Origin: JAAZMA01 sp036720245
GTDB lineage: Bacteria; Bacillota; Clostridia; Tissierellales; Tepidimicrobiaceae
Length of the DNA stretch: 13,000 nucleotides
NCBI GenBank assembly: GCA_036720245.1
Contig: DAIMNI010000064.1
Location: 1 to 13,000 of the forward strand
Direction: 5' to 3'
The position numbers and the translations under genes are program-made. The notes beneath the pieces are model-generated. The model saw only the letters and a program-made list of their open reading frames with translations. It did no database searches and was not told where the DNA came from. The stretch's first letter is position 1, and each line of letters opens with the position of its first letter. Shown here piece by piece: positions 6,383-13,000 of the stretch.

Positions 6383-7066
6383 ATGAAATTAGTGGCTAAT
6401 GGAAAAACCAAAGATGTATATGAATTAGAAAATGGAAAATATCTTTTTAAATTTAAAGATGATGTAACAGGCGAAAATGGAGTATTTAATCCAGGTGCCA
6501 ATGCTGTAGGATTAACTATGGAAGGTGCAGGTAAATCTGCACTAAGCCTTACAAAATATTTCTTTGAAATATTAGAAAAGGAGGAAATACCTACTCACTA
6601 TATAGAAGCAGATGTGGAAGCAGGTACTATGACTGTAGAACCTGCTAAAATGTTTGGCCATGGCCTAGAGTTTATCTGTAGATATAAAGCAGTGGGAAGT
6701 TTTATCCGTAGATATGGACTATATGCAAAAGAAGGCCAAGAACTAGATGCTTTCGTAGAGGTAACCCTAAAAGACGACAAAAGAAATGATCCCCCTATTA
6801 CAGAGGAAGCCCTATATATGCTAAATATACTAAAGTCAGGAGAATATGAAAGATTAGTAGAACTTACTAAAACCATATCCCATATAGTAAAAGAAGAATT
6901 GGCTAAAAAAGATATTGAACTCTATGATATTAAATTAGAATTTGGTAAAATAGGCGAAAATGAGGAAATAGCATTAATAGACGAAATCTCTGGTGGCAGC
7001 ATGAGAGCCTATAAAAATGGGGAATATGTTGAACCATTGAAATTAGAAAAGTTAATATTGGAATAA
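6383..7066 (+). CDS. purC: Phosphoribosylaminoimidazole-succinocarboxamide synthase (SAICAR synthase)
   Basis: Joins aspartate to CAIR using ATP to make SAICAR in de novo purine synthesis; cytosolic. The 227 residues cover the whole family. GKTKDVYE at 7-14 is the N-terminal nucleotide-binding hairpin, KFKDDVTG is at 23-30, EFICRYKAVGSFIRRYG at 96-112 corresponds to the first family signature, and LYDIKLEFG at 180-188 fits the second (L-x-D-x-K-L-E-F-G). The C-terminal DEISGGSMR at 200-208 closes the active site. AAAGGAG (6367-6373) precedes ATG 6383. It stands alone, with its own promoter and terminator, not inside a pur operon. Codon use resembles its neighbours, so transfer is not indicated. 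Confidence 0.96.
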   Translation: MKLVANGKTKDVYELENGKYLFKFKDDVTGENGVFNPGANAVGLTMEGAGKSALSLTKYFFEILEKEEIPTHYIEADVEAGTMTVEPAKMFGHGLEFICRYKAVGSFIRRYGLYAKEGQELDAFVEVTLKDDKRNDPPITEEALYMLNILKSGEYERLVELTKTISHIVKEELAKKDIELYDIKLEFGKIGENEEIALIDEISGGSMRAYKNGEYVEPLKLEKLILE

Positions 7067-7068
7067 AC

Positions 7069-7111
7069 AAAAAGGTGGCAAGAGGACGACGTTTTGATTG
7101 CCACCTTTTTT
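7069..7111. terminator. Bidirectional terminator of purC and the AOR operon, made from a dispersed repeat
   Basis: A perfect 13-bp stem (7069-7081 with 7098-7110), GGTGGCAA closing against TTGCCACC, flanked by A and T runs on both sides. It therefore terminates purC on the plus strand and the SCP2-ADH-AOR operon on the minus strand. The right arm and loop share 22 identical bases with the tandem repeats at 10891-10962. Confidence 0.85.
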
Positions 7112-7119
7112 AATTAGAC

Positions 7120-9021
7120 TCATTCTATCAATCTTAATTTTTTTAATTTGGTCTCTTTTGGTATTCCATTTTGGTCCCATTCCCTAACTTCATAATACCT
7201 TTCCTTTAGCTCCTCTAATGGCACATAACTATTGGGTTCATCATCTTGCTGTCTTACTTTTGTCAGCCTATCAGGTAGGGAATCATCCTTTGCTGTTACT
7301 CCTCTTTGTACATTATACATACGTTCTAGATTATATCCCCTATCTCCAATATTCTTTAATTTACCCATACTCATTTTCATTCCTGTTACCAATTCAATAG
7401 CTTTTATTTGTGGTATTTGAGAAAGTTTAATAGGTAATAATTTTTCATTTGCTTTATCTATAGACTTTACAATACCACCAATTAAACTGGTAGTTAAAGC
7501 CTTATTAGCAAGTATAGTAGCTTTGCTATCAGGGTTTTTAACTAAATTTTTTGGTATCATTGCATAAAGAGTAAAGAGACAATTTCCTGCCGAAGAAGTA
7601 GCTTCCATTATATTCTGACTTAAAATAGTTAATTCAGCTTTGGCTTTAGTAGAATAGGGATCAATGCTAAGGCCTAGCCCTTCAAACAGCACTAAATATC
7701 CACCATTTAAATGACAACCTCCCCTATTAGATACTGCATAACCTAATCCTTGGCCTACGGCAGATCGAGGTTCATATGCAGAAAGTTCCATCCCTTTCGA
7801 ATGTATAGCAAATTCGGCTCCCCCATATTTCTCAGAAAGATACCTAGTACCCTCTGCTAATTCATTTCCTATACCCCTTCTATAAGCTATATCCTCAAAT
7901 ATGCCCAATATATTCTCTGTTTTCCCAAATTCCAGATTGTTTTCCCATAATCCCTTTTCATTTAATTCCATGGCGAAGGCAAGGGTTCCTCCTGTACTCA
8001 TAGTATCTATTCCAAGTTCGTCTAGTTCTAAATTCCATCTTATTATAAGTTCTAAATCGTTATTAAGTAGATTAGGCCCTAAAAGGCCTAGGGTTTCTAA
8101 TTCAGGACCTTTAACTACTTTACCATCAACTTCCACTTGCCGTCCACATTGTATAGGACATGTAGTGCATCCCTTATTTCTAATTAGAAAATCCTTTCTT
8201 AGCCTTTCTCCAGATATCTTTTCAAAATCATCGTACTGACCATATTTAAAATTCTTGGTTACCAATATGCTTTTCTCTTGCATTTGATTGACTAATCCAG
8301 CTGTACCAAGGGTTGGTAACTGTTCTCCCGTTAAAGGATGCTCTTTTAACATCTTTATCCACTTCTTGTAAAATTCCTTGGTCTTTTCTGGCTCTGCAAT
8401 TTTAGGTCTAAGATTTCCCTTGGCAGTTATGGCCTTTATATTTTTATTACCCATTACTGCCCCTATGCCTCCTCTACCCGCTGCCCTTTCTCCACTAAAT
8501 ACACTTGCATATTTTACTAAGTTTTCTCCTGCAGGTCCTATAACAATTTTTCCAGTCTTTGAATCTAAAGCACTTTGGGCTATACTTACCTTTTTCCCCC
8601 ATATATCTTTCGCATCATGGAATAAAACTTTTTCCTCAGTAATTTCTATCCATATAGGTGATTCGGATTTATTCTTTATTATCAAAGCATCATATCCTGC
8701 TTTTTTTAAAGATAAACCAAAATTTCCTCCACAATTTGAAGAGGTAAGTAATCCGGTTAAAGGAGATATAGTTGATATATTAAACCTACTTGATGCAGGA
8801 GCATTTGTACCTGTTAACGGACCTGTACTTACAACTATAATATTTTCTTTATCAAAGGCTTTTACATTGGGGCTTACATTATCGCTTATTATTTTGGCTG
8901 CCATTATCTTGCCGCCAAGATAATCTTCCCTTTCAGTATCTGACCAAGGGTAAAGACTAGTAGTCTGCTTTTCCACATCTATGACTAAAACTTTTCCCAT
9001 ATATCCACCATACTTGTCCAT
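7120..9021 (-). CDS. aor: Tungsten-dependent aldehyde ferredoxin oxidoreductase (AOR)
   Basis: Interconverts aldehydes and carboxylic acids with ferredoxin as electron carrier; a cytosolic W-bis-pterin enzyme. At 633 residues it has the usual AOR length. GGYMGKVLVID near the N-terminus, GPLTGTNAP (67-75) and ERAAGRGGIGAVMGNKN (178-194) belong to the pterin-binding N-terminal domain. The [4Fe-4S] ligands are Cys285, Cys288, Cys292 and Cys481, matching the spacing in the Pyrococcus furiosus enzyme. ELGIDTMSTG (335-344) carries the conserved second-domain motif. ATG 9021 follows GGAGGG; Met8 (MGKVLVID) is a less likely start. It is the last gene of a three-gene operon, 37 bases after the alcohol dehydrogenase, which suggests acid-to-alcohol reduction or the reverse. 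Substrate range within the family (AOR, FOR, others) cannot be read from sequence alone. Confidence 0.93.
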   Translation of the reverse strand: MDKYGGYMGKVLVIDVEKQTTSLYPWSDTEREDYLGGKIMAAKIISDNVSPNVKAFDKENIIVVSTGPLTGTNAPASSRFNISTISPLTGLLTSSNCGGNFGLSLKKAGYDALIIKNKSESPIWIEITEEKVLFHDAKDIWGKKVSIAQSALDSKTGKIVIGPAGENLVKYASVFSGERAAGRGGIGAVMGNKNIKAITAKGNLRPKIAEPEKTKEFYKKWIKMLKEHPLTGEQLPTLGTAGLVNQMQEKSILVTKNFKYGQYDDFEKISGERLRKDFLIRNKGCTTCPIQCGRQVEVDGKVVKGPELETLGLLGPNLLNNDLELIIRWNLELDELGIDTMSTGGTLAFAMELNEKGLWENNLEFGKTENILGIFEDIAYRRGIGNELAEGTRYLSEKYGGAEFAIHSKGMELSAYEPRSAVGQGLGYAVSNRGGCHLNGGYLVLFEGLGLSIDPYSTKAKAELTILSQNIMEATSSAGNCLFTLYAMIPKNLVKNPDSKATILANKALTTSLIGGIVKSIDKANEKLLPIKLSQIPQIKAIELVTGMKMSMGKLKNIGDRGYNLERMYNVQRGVTAKDDSLPDRLTKVRQQDDEPNSYVPLEELKERYYEVREWDQNGIPKETKLKKLRLIE

Positions 9022-9058
9022 ACTATCCCTCCATCCAAGTTCTATGAATATTAATTTC

Positions 9059-10240
9059 TTAATAAGCCTCCTCTAAAATCTTCATAACCCTATCAAAAGT
9101 AACCTCTACTGGATTTACAATGGCAGCACCATCATTTATTGCAGTCTTTGCAATGGCTTCAAAATCCTCTTTTTTTACTCCTACATCTCTGAGTTTAATA
9201 GGTAATCCACAAGTTTTATTTAAATTAACTATAAACTTGTTAATTTCATCTATGCAACGCTTGCCTCGTTCTTCTTTAGAGGTTTGACTATAAACCTCTG
9301 GTCCTGAAAACGCTAGAAGTATTCTAGAATATTCTTCTTGACAGAATTTTAAATTTAGATTCATACAATAAGGAAGTAATATAGTCATAGCCTCAGCATG
9401 GGGTACTTTGGAAACACCACCACAAGCATGTCCAATTGCATGGACTATACCTACCATAGAATTTGAAANNNNNNNNNNCGCCATTAAAGAAGCATTGGCC
9501 ATGGCAAGTCTTGCTTTTTCATCCTTCCCATCAACTACTGCCTTTTTAAGGTAATTAGAAATCAATTCAATGGATGTTAAAGCATAAACATCACTTACTG
9601 GATTTTTTTGAAAACCACTAAATGCTTCTATACTATGGGTTAAAGCATCAATTCCAGTAGAAGCCGTTAGCTTTGGAGGAAGTGTTAATGTCATTCGTGG
9701 GTCTAATACTGCTACATCAGGCAATATACTATAAGATATAAACTCCATCTTAACATTACGACTTGGATCTGCAATTACCGAAACTAAAGTAGCTTCCGAA
9801 CCTGTACCAGAAGTGCTTGGCACCACAATAAAGGGTTTTAATTTTCCACCTAGCATTTCTAAACCCATATAATCTTTCAAATCAGTGGCATCGGTAGATA
9901 CCAACATATTAACCCCTTTAGCTGTATCTATTACTGATCCCCCTCCTATGGCAACTATACTATCACATTTATTATCTTTATATAATTGGCTAATATCATT
10001 CACTATCTCAATAGAAGAGTCTTGGGGAATATCTTTAAAGATAAGCCCAGCTTCAATATTTGCATTTTTCATAGCATTTGTAACTATATCTAATTGTCCG
10101 TTTTTGATCATGGATTTTGTAGTTAAGATAAGAGGTTTTTTAGCTTCTAGACTGCTTAATTCAAATGGAATATTTTCCAAAGCATTTTTCCCAGAAATAA
10201 TTTTTACCGAATTTTTAAACTCATAATATTCAGGTAACAT
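9059..10240 (-). CDS. Iron-containing (group III) alcohol dehydrogenase, interrupted by a 10-base assembly gap
   Basis: NAD(P)-dependent interconversion of alcohol and aldehyde. The 393 codons include four unreadable ones. AIGGGSVIDTAKG (97-109) is the dinucleotide site and VVPSTSGTGSEAT (139-151) is the family's phosphate/substrate loop. The metal ligands are Asp198, His202, His267 and His281, with the spacing seen in FucO-type enzymes. The gap falls in codons 255-258, where relatives commonly read Gly-Ile-Ala-Phe. Ten missing bases keep the frame, so the gene is very probably intact. ATG 10240 follows AAAGGAG. It lies 18 bases after the SCP2-like gene and 37 before AOR. The partner AOR makes an aldehyde substrate likely; the chain length is unknown. 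Confidence 0.94.
   Translation of the reverse strand: MLPEYYEFKNSVKIISGKNALENIPFELSSLEAKKPLILTTKSMIKNGQLDIVTNAMKNANIEAGLIFKDIPQDSSIEIVNDISQLYKDNKCDSIVAIGGGSVIDTAKGVNMLVSTDATDLKDYMGLEMLGGKLKPFIVVPSTSGTGSEATLVSVIADPSRNVKMEFISYSILPDVAVLDPRMTLTLPPKLTASTGIDALTHSIEAFSGFQKNPVSDVYALTSIELISNYLKKAVVDGKDEKARLAMANASLMAXXXXSNSMVGIVHAIGHACGGVSKVPHAEAMTILLPYCMNLNLKFCQEEYSRILLAFSGPEVYSQTSKEERGKRCIDEINKFIVNLNKTCGLPIKLRDVGVKKEDFEAIAKTAINDGAAIVNPVEVTFDRVMKILEEAY
9469..9478. other. Assembly gap of ten N
   Basis: Unresolved bases inside the alcohol dehydrogenase gene. The reading frame continues on both sides if the true length is ten bases, or ten plus a multiple of three. Confidence 0.99.
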
Positions 10241-10258
10241 ATTAAAACTCCTTTCTTT

Positions 10259-10729
10259 TTAAGCTACTAATCGAATATAGGCCTTAGCTTTACTTGATGA
10301 AAGTTCTGGAATTTCTTTTAGAACTTTTTTAGAAATAAACTTAGGGAACAAATAAGCCTCTACATAATATAATATACGTATGAAAGGCATGCTGGCAATA
10401 AGATCTCCTTTTACAATAAAACGATGCTGAGCATAACCTTCATAGACTCCACTTTGTCCTAAGATTAGTAGTAATGCTGCTTCGTAACTTTTAAAGGCAA
10501 TTGAAAGATCTGGGGCTTTATTATACTTGCTACCTAAATATTTGAAATTATCTCCGACTTTTTCTACAGCAATCTTAGTATCAGTATTGAAAACCTTTAA
10601 TTCAATTATAAAACCATCTTCGTAAAATTCTAATTCTTTTTGAACCCCTTCCTCTATTTTAGAACAAGAAACCAATCCCTTCCCAAGAAACTTAAGTCCT
10701 ATTCCCGTAACTAAGCGTTTAAATCCCAC
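10259..10729 (-). CDS. Small SCP2-like (sterol-carrier/lipid-binding fold) protein
   Basis: A 156-residue cytosolic protein without signal peptide or clear membrane segment. Residues about 73-125 show the pattern of SCP2-type domains: DLSIAFKSYEAALLLILGQ (74-92), then HRFIVKGDLIASMPFIRIL (102-120), i.e. an acidic strand, a helix, and a strand ending in V-K-G-D followed by an amphipathic helix. Charged strands precede it at 33-47 and 52-66. SCP2 domains bind hydrophobic ligands such as acyl chains. The start is GTG at 10729 behind AAAGGGGG; an ATG overlapping it (10729-10731) is out of frame. It leads the operon with alcohol dehydrogenase and AOR, so a role in handling their substrate, the enzymes or the membrane is possible but unproven. 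No exact family name is claimed. Confidence 0.65.
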   Translation of the reverse strand: MGFKRLVTGIGLKFLGKGLVSCSKIEEGVQKELEFYEDGFIIELKVFNTDTKIAVEKVGDNFKYLGSKYNKAPDLSIAFKSYEAALLLILGQSGVYEGYAQHRFIVKGDLIASMPFIRILYYVEAYLFPKFISKKVLKEIPELSSSKAKAYIRLVA

Positions 10730-10744
10730 ATATATCCCCCTTTC

Positions 10745-10796
10745 CCTATAGGTTTATACAACCCGTCTTGTCCAAGCAATCCCTTAAAACTTGCTT
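10745..10796 (-). other. Structured leader before the SCP2-like gene
   Basis: The stretch is richer in GC than the rest of the gap. It holds a 6-bp inverted repeat (10774-10779 with 10791-10796), a short GGTT/AACC pair (10751-10763) and the palindrome CCTATAGG (10745-10752) next to the ribosome site. It may be a 5' untranslated structure. It does not match any riboswitch consensus I can recall, including molybdenum/tungsten cofactor RNA. Confidence 0.25.
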
Positions 10797-10802
10797 AATA
10801 CC

Positions 10803-10808
10803 ATTATA
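10803..10808 (-). promoter_or_regulatory. Possible -10 element of the SCP2-ADH-AOR operon
   Basis: A perfect TATAAT on the minus strand about 75 bases before the SCP2-like gene. No acceptable -35 lies 16-18 bases upstream and no TG extension is present, so it may need an activator or be coincidental in this AT-rich gap. Confidence 0.3.
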
Positions 10809-10822
10809 TCGCTGTCCTCTAA

Positions 10823-10855
10823 ATAATATGTTATATATTTATTGTATCATATTAT
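10823..10855. repeat. AT-rich 8-bp inverted repeat in the intergenic region
   Basis: ATAATATG (10823-10830) pairs with CATATTAT (10848-10855) across 17 bases, just upstream of the -10 candidate. An operator is possible; chance is also plausible at this base composition. Confidence 0.25.
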
Positions 10856-10877
10856 CTATTAAATATGGTGGATAAGT

Positions 10878-10901
10878 TTGCCATTTTTGTAAAAATGTCA
10901 A
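10878..10901. repeat. Hairpin at the edge of the tandem repeats
   Basis: An 11-base stem with one mismatch (10878-10888 with 10891-10901) and a 2-base loop. The right arm is the first part of repeat unit 1. There is no T-run after it, so it is not a convincing terminator for the ABC operon. Confidence 0.5.
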
Positions 10902-10962
10902 GGGGACGTTTTGATTGCCACCTTTTAAAAATGTCAAGGGGACGTTTTGATTGCCACCTTTT
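10891..10962. repeat. Two perfect tandem 36-bp repeats (dispersed repeat family)
   Basis: Units 10891-10926 and 10927-10962 are identical over 36 bases and abut without spacer. Each contains GTCAAGGGGACG followed by TTTTGATTGCCACC. The last 22 bases of the unit recur exactly in the purC terminator, where a 3-base GAC duplication sits just before them. The core GTCAAGGGGAC resembles repeats that accompany REP-associated tyrosine transposases (RAYT) in clostridia as I recall them. No transposase gene is in the window, so the class is inference. They lie 8 bases after the ABC exporter gene. Confidence 0.85.
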
Positions 10963-10969
10963 CTATGAA

Positions 10970-12832
10970 TTAAGCAGTTTCTTCCCCATTATAATATTGA
11001 GCCTGAGAATGCCATAATTCATAGTACTTTCCTTCTTCATCCCCCAATAATTCCTCATGATTACCCTTCTGAATTATTCTTCCCTCATGGAATACTGCTA
11101 TTTCATCACAAAATCTACAGGATGAAAGCCTATGGGAAATATAAAAGGCAGTTTTGGTACCTACTATTTCATTAAATTTAGAGTATATTTCAAACTCTGC
11201 TATAGGGTCTAATGCTGCTGTAGGCTCATCTAATATGATAATAGGTGAATCCCGATACAATGCCCTAGCTAAGGCTATCTTTTGAGCTTCTCCTCCAGAA
11301 ATTTCTACGCCATCTTCATCAAAGTCTTTATATAATGGGGTATATACCCCTTTTGGCATAGTTTCTAATCTATCCCTAAAACCAGCCTTATCTAGAACAT
11401 CTATTACTTCTTTTTCATCATAATTCACTGCTGCAGCTATATTTTGTCCTAGGGAAAATGAAAATAGCTTAAAATCTTGAAATACTATGGAAAATAAATT
11501 CAAGTATTCTTCATAATCATATTTTTTAATATCTATCTCATTTAAAAGTATCTCCCCTTCATCTGGATCATATAGTCTACAGAGAAGTTTAATAAAAGTA
11601 GTTTTACCAGAACCATTCATGCCTACTATGGCTAAACGTTCTCCAATGTTTAATTTTATAGAAACATTTTTCAATACATATTCATCTGTTCCTGGATATT
11701 TAAAGGATACATTTCTAAATTCTATTTCATATTCATCATCATTTCTTTTTTCTACGGGCAATGTCCCCTTATATTTTTCCCCTTCTATATTTAGAAAATC
11801 CAAATACAATTGTAAATATTGATTATTATTTATAATCTTATTTATAGAAGTTAAAACCCCAGTACTACCAAATATAAACTGAGTTATACTTCCTGTATAT
11901 TGAACTATACTTCCCACTGATATGCTTCCCACTATGGCCTTTAATCCAACAAATATATAGACTAAACCACCTATTGTGGAGGATATAAAGGCAGTAATTC
12001 CTCCATATTTGGCATTTGTATGCTCCATTCCCTTTAGTATTTCGTTTGAACTCTTGTTAAAGTTTTCTATTTCCTTATCATATATATGCTTTTGATCATA
12101 TAACCTTATTTCCTTCCCAGCATTATAGTCTAAAACCTGTTCATAATAAAAACCATAAATCCTATTGAAATCCATTATTTCACTAAAGCATTTAAAATTC
12201 TTTTTATCCTCTATGGTCTTTAAATGCAAATTAAAAATAATTCCTGCTAAGACTAGTATTAAAAATCCATAAGAAAATAATCTGGTATTAATAAAATCTG
12301 GATTTCCATCTATTATTATATTTGATTTAAATAAGCCTGTAACCAATACTATAGAAATAATAACAGTCACTAAGTTTTTTACAAGTACTCTTAGATTATT
12401 TAAAAGATTAACAATTCCTCCTCCATTAAAATTTTCCGATTCGCTTATCTTGGTTCTAAGCTTATGAACCTCTGGATTTTCTACATGCTCATAATCCATA
12501 TTTATTACCTTTTCATTCATTTTCATATCTTGATTTTGTGCCATTATACTTCTAAGCATATTACTTAAATGGTCTAGACCAGTAGATATTAAATGAATTA
12601 TTAAATTTAATCCTATAGTTAGACCTGCCAAAAATATAAGATAATCTGTATTTTTGGCTTCTAATAATTCATCAATAATTCTTGAAGTCATATATATATT
12701 AATAAAAGGAGCAAGGGATTTAAAAATGGCATCAAATATGGTAATAATCAATATCCAAGGCTGCAATTCGTGTATTTCTTTCAAACCAATATTTAAGATT
12801 TTCATATTTTCCTTAAACCCATTCTTCTGCAC
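10970..12832 (-). CDS. ABC exporter half-transporter (membrane domain fused to ATPase)
   Basis: A 620-residue exporter of the fused permease-ATPase type. About six membrane helices are visible: near 25-50, 63-88, 150-170, 185-205, 280-300 and 306-330. The nucleotide-binding domain has Walker A GMNGSGKT (404-411), Q-loop Gln452, signature ISGGE (511-515), Walker B IIILDE (531-536) with the catalytic Glu536, and H-loop His567, so this half looks ATPase-competent. The start is GTG at 12832 behind AGGTGG (12841-12846). GTG 12844 lacks a ribosome site; ATG 12805, with AAGGA overlapping the upstream stop, is the alternative. The coding start overlaps the upstream half-transporter by 20 bases, so the two are translationally coupled and probably form a heterodimer. 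The substrate is unknown; peptides, lipids or drugs are typical. Confidence 0.92.
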   Translation of the reverse strand: MQKNGFKENMKILNIGLKEIHELQPWILIITIFDAIFKSLAPFINIYMTSRIIDELLEAKNTDYLIFLAGLTIGLNLIIHLISTGLDHLSNMLRSIMAQNQDMKMNEKVINMDYEHVENPEVHKLRTKISESENFNGGGIVNLLNNLRVLVKNLVTVIISIVLVTGLFKSNIIIDGNPDFINTRLFSYGFLILVLAGIIFNLHLKTIEDKKNFKCFSEIMDFNRIYGFYYEQVLDYNAGKEIRLYDQKHIYDKEIENFNKSSNEILKGMEHTNAKYGGITAFISSTIGGLVYIFVGLKAIVGSISVGSIVQYTGSITQFIFGSTGVLTSINKIINNNQYLQLYLDFLNIEGEKYKGTLPVEKRNDDEYEIEFRNVSFKYPGTDEYVLKNVSIKLNIGERLAIVGMNGSGKTTFIKLLCRLYDPDEGEILLNEIDIKKYDYEEYLNLFSIVFQDFKLFSFSLGQNIAAAVNYDEKEVIDVLDKAGFRDRLETMPKGVYTPLYKDFDEDGVEISGGEAQKIALARALYRDSPIIILDEPTAALDPIAEFEIYSKFNEIVGTKTAFYISHRLSSCRFCDEIAVFHEGRIIQKGNHEELLGDEEGKYYELWHSQAQYYNGEETA

Positions 12833-13000
12833 AATTTTCACCACCTATATTTTCTTTATAATAATGAGCTTGCATATCATACATTTCCTTATATTTTCCA
12901 CCTTGTTTCATTAAGGTGAAATGATCTCCCTCTTCTACTATGCCACCATTTTCAATAAATATAATCCTATCGCAAAATCTAGTAGAAGATAGTCTGTGGG
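12813..13000 (-). CDS. Paralogous ABC exporter half-transporter (partial, only C-terminus in window)
   Basis: Only the last 61 residues are present. They begin at the H-loop (HRLSSTRFCD), followed by IIFIENGGIVEEGDHFTLM, the usual end of an ABC ATPase domain, and run to a stop at 12813-12815. The H-loop region closely resembles the same stretch of the downstream gene (HRLSSCRFCDEIAVFHEGRI), so the two are paralogues. The 20-base overlap with the downstream start and the same orientation indicate one operon and a heterodimeric exporter. Whether this half has a degenerate ATP site cannot be seen here. Confidence 0.88.
   Translation of the reverse strand, partial: HRLSSTRFCDRIIFIENGGIVEEGDHFTLMKQGGKYKEMYDMQAHYYKENIGGENCAEEWV
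12841..12846 (-). promoter_or_regulatory. Ribosome binding site deciding the ABC exporter start
   Basis: AGGTGG on the minus strand, 8 bases before GTG 12832, inside the end of the upstream gene. It supports translational coupling. Confidence 0.5.

Noticed and set aside
8378..8923. Open frame on the plus strand of 181 codons, hydrophobic
   Set aside because: It lies wholly antisense to the AOR gene; hydrophobicity follows from the complementary codon pattern, and no ribosome site is seen.
10878..10901. Hairpin as terminator of the ABC exporter operon
   Set aside because: On the minus strand the stem is followed by AACTTATCC, not by T. No good terminator for this operon was found before the SCP2-like gene.
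10891..10962. 36-base direct repeats as a small CRISPR array
   Set aside because: The two units abut without spacers, there are only two, no cas gene is near, and a related copy forms a terminator elsewhere.

Overview
The window is AT-rich, with short intergenic gaps and strong purine-rich ribosome binding sites. It carries two spore-related genes (a Tlp small acid-soluble spore protein behind a textbook sigma-G type promoter, and a GerMN-domain lipoprotein) and two oxygen-sensitive Mo/W and iron-sulfur enzyme systems. This points to a strictly anaerobic, spore-forming low-GC Firmicute (Clostridia or Tissierellia-like); the genus is not decidable from here. A run of ten N shows that the source is a draft assembly.

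Left part (1-3258, all minus): an operon read nuoE, nuoF, then a NuoG-like/Mo-W catalytic subunit cut by the left edge. The catalytic subunit has the NuoG-type iron-sulfur N-terminus but continues into the [4Fe-4S] Mo/W-bis-pterin domain instead of an H-cluster. The set is therefore best read as an NAD(H)-linked, possibly electron-bifurcating formate dehydrogenase, not an [FeFe] hydrogenase. A good sigma-A promoter and a hairpin leader lie upstream.

Middle (3425-7111): ybaK (Cys-tRNA(Pro) deacylase, minus), tlp (plus), rpoD (primary sigma factor, minus, without dnaG beside it), a GerMN lipoprotein (minus) and a solitary purC (plus). tlp and rpoD converge on a perfect 15-bp palindrome that supplies both stop codons. 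purC ends in a hairpin that also closes the next operon from the other side.

Right part (7120-10729, minus): a three-gene operon of a small SCP2-like protein, an iron-containing alcohol dehydrogenase and a tungsten aldehyde ferredoxin oxidoreductase. The two enzymes together can interconvert acid, aldehyde and alcohol. The small SCP2-like protein in front is the least explained part of the window.

Right edge (10970-13000, minus): the last two genes of an ABC exporter operon, two paralogous half-transporters whose ends overlap. Between this operon and the SCP2-ADH-AOR operon lie two perfect tandem 36-bp repeats. A diverged relative of the same repeat forms the purC/AOR terminator, so a small dispersed repeat family is active in this genome.
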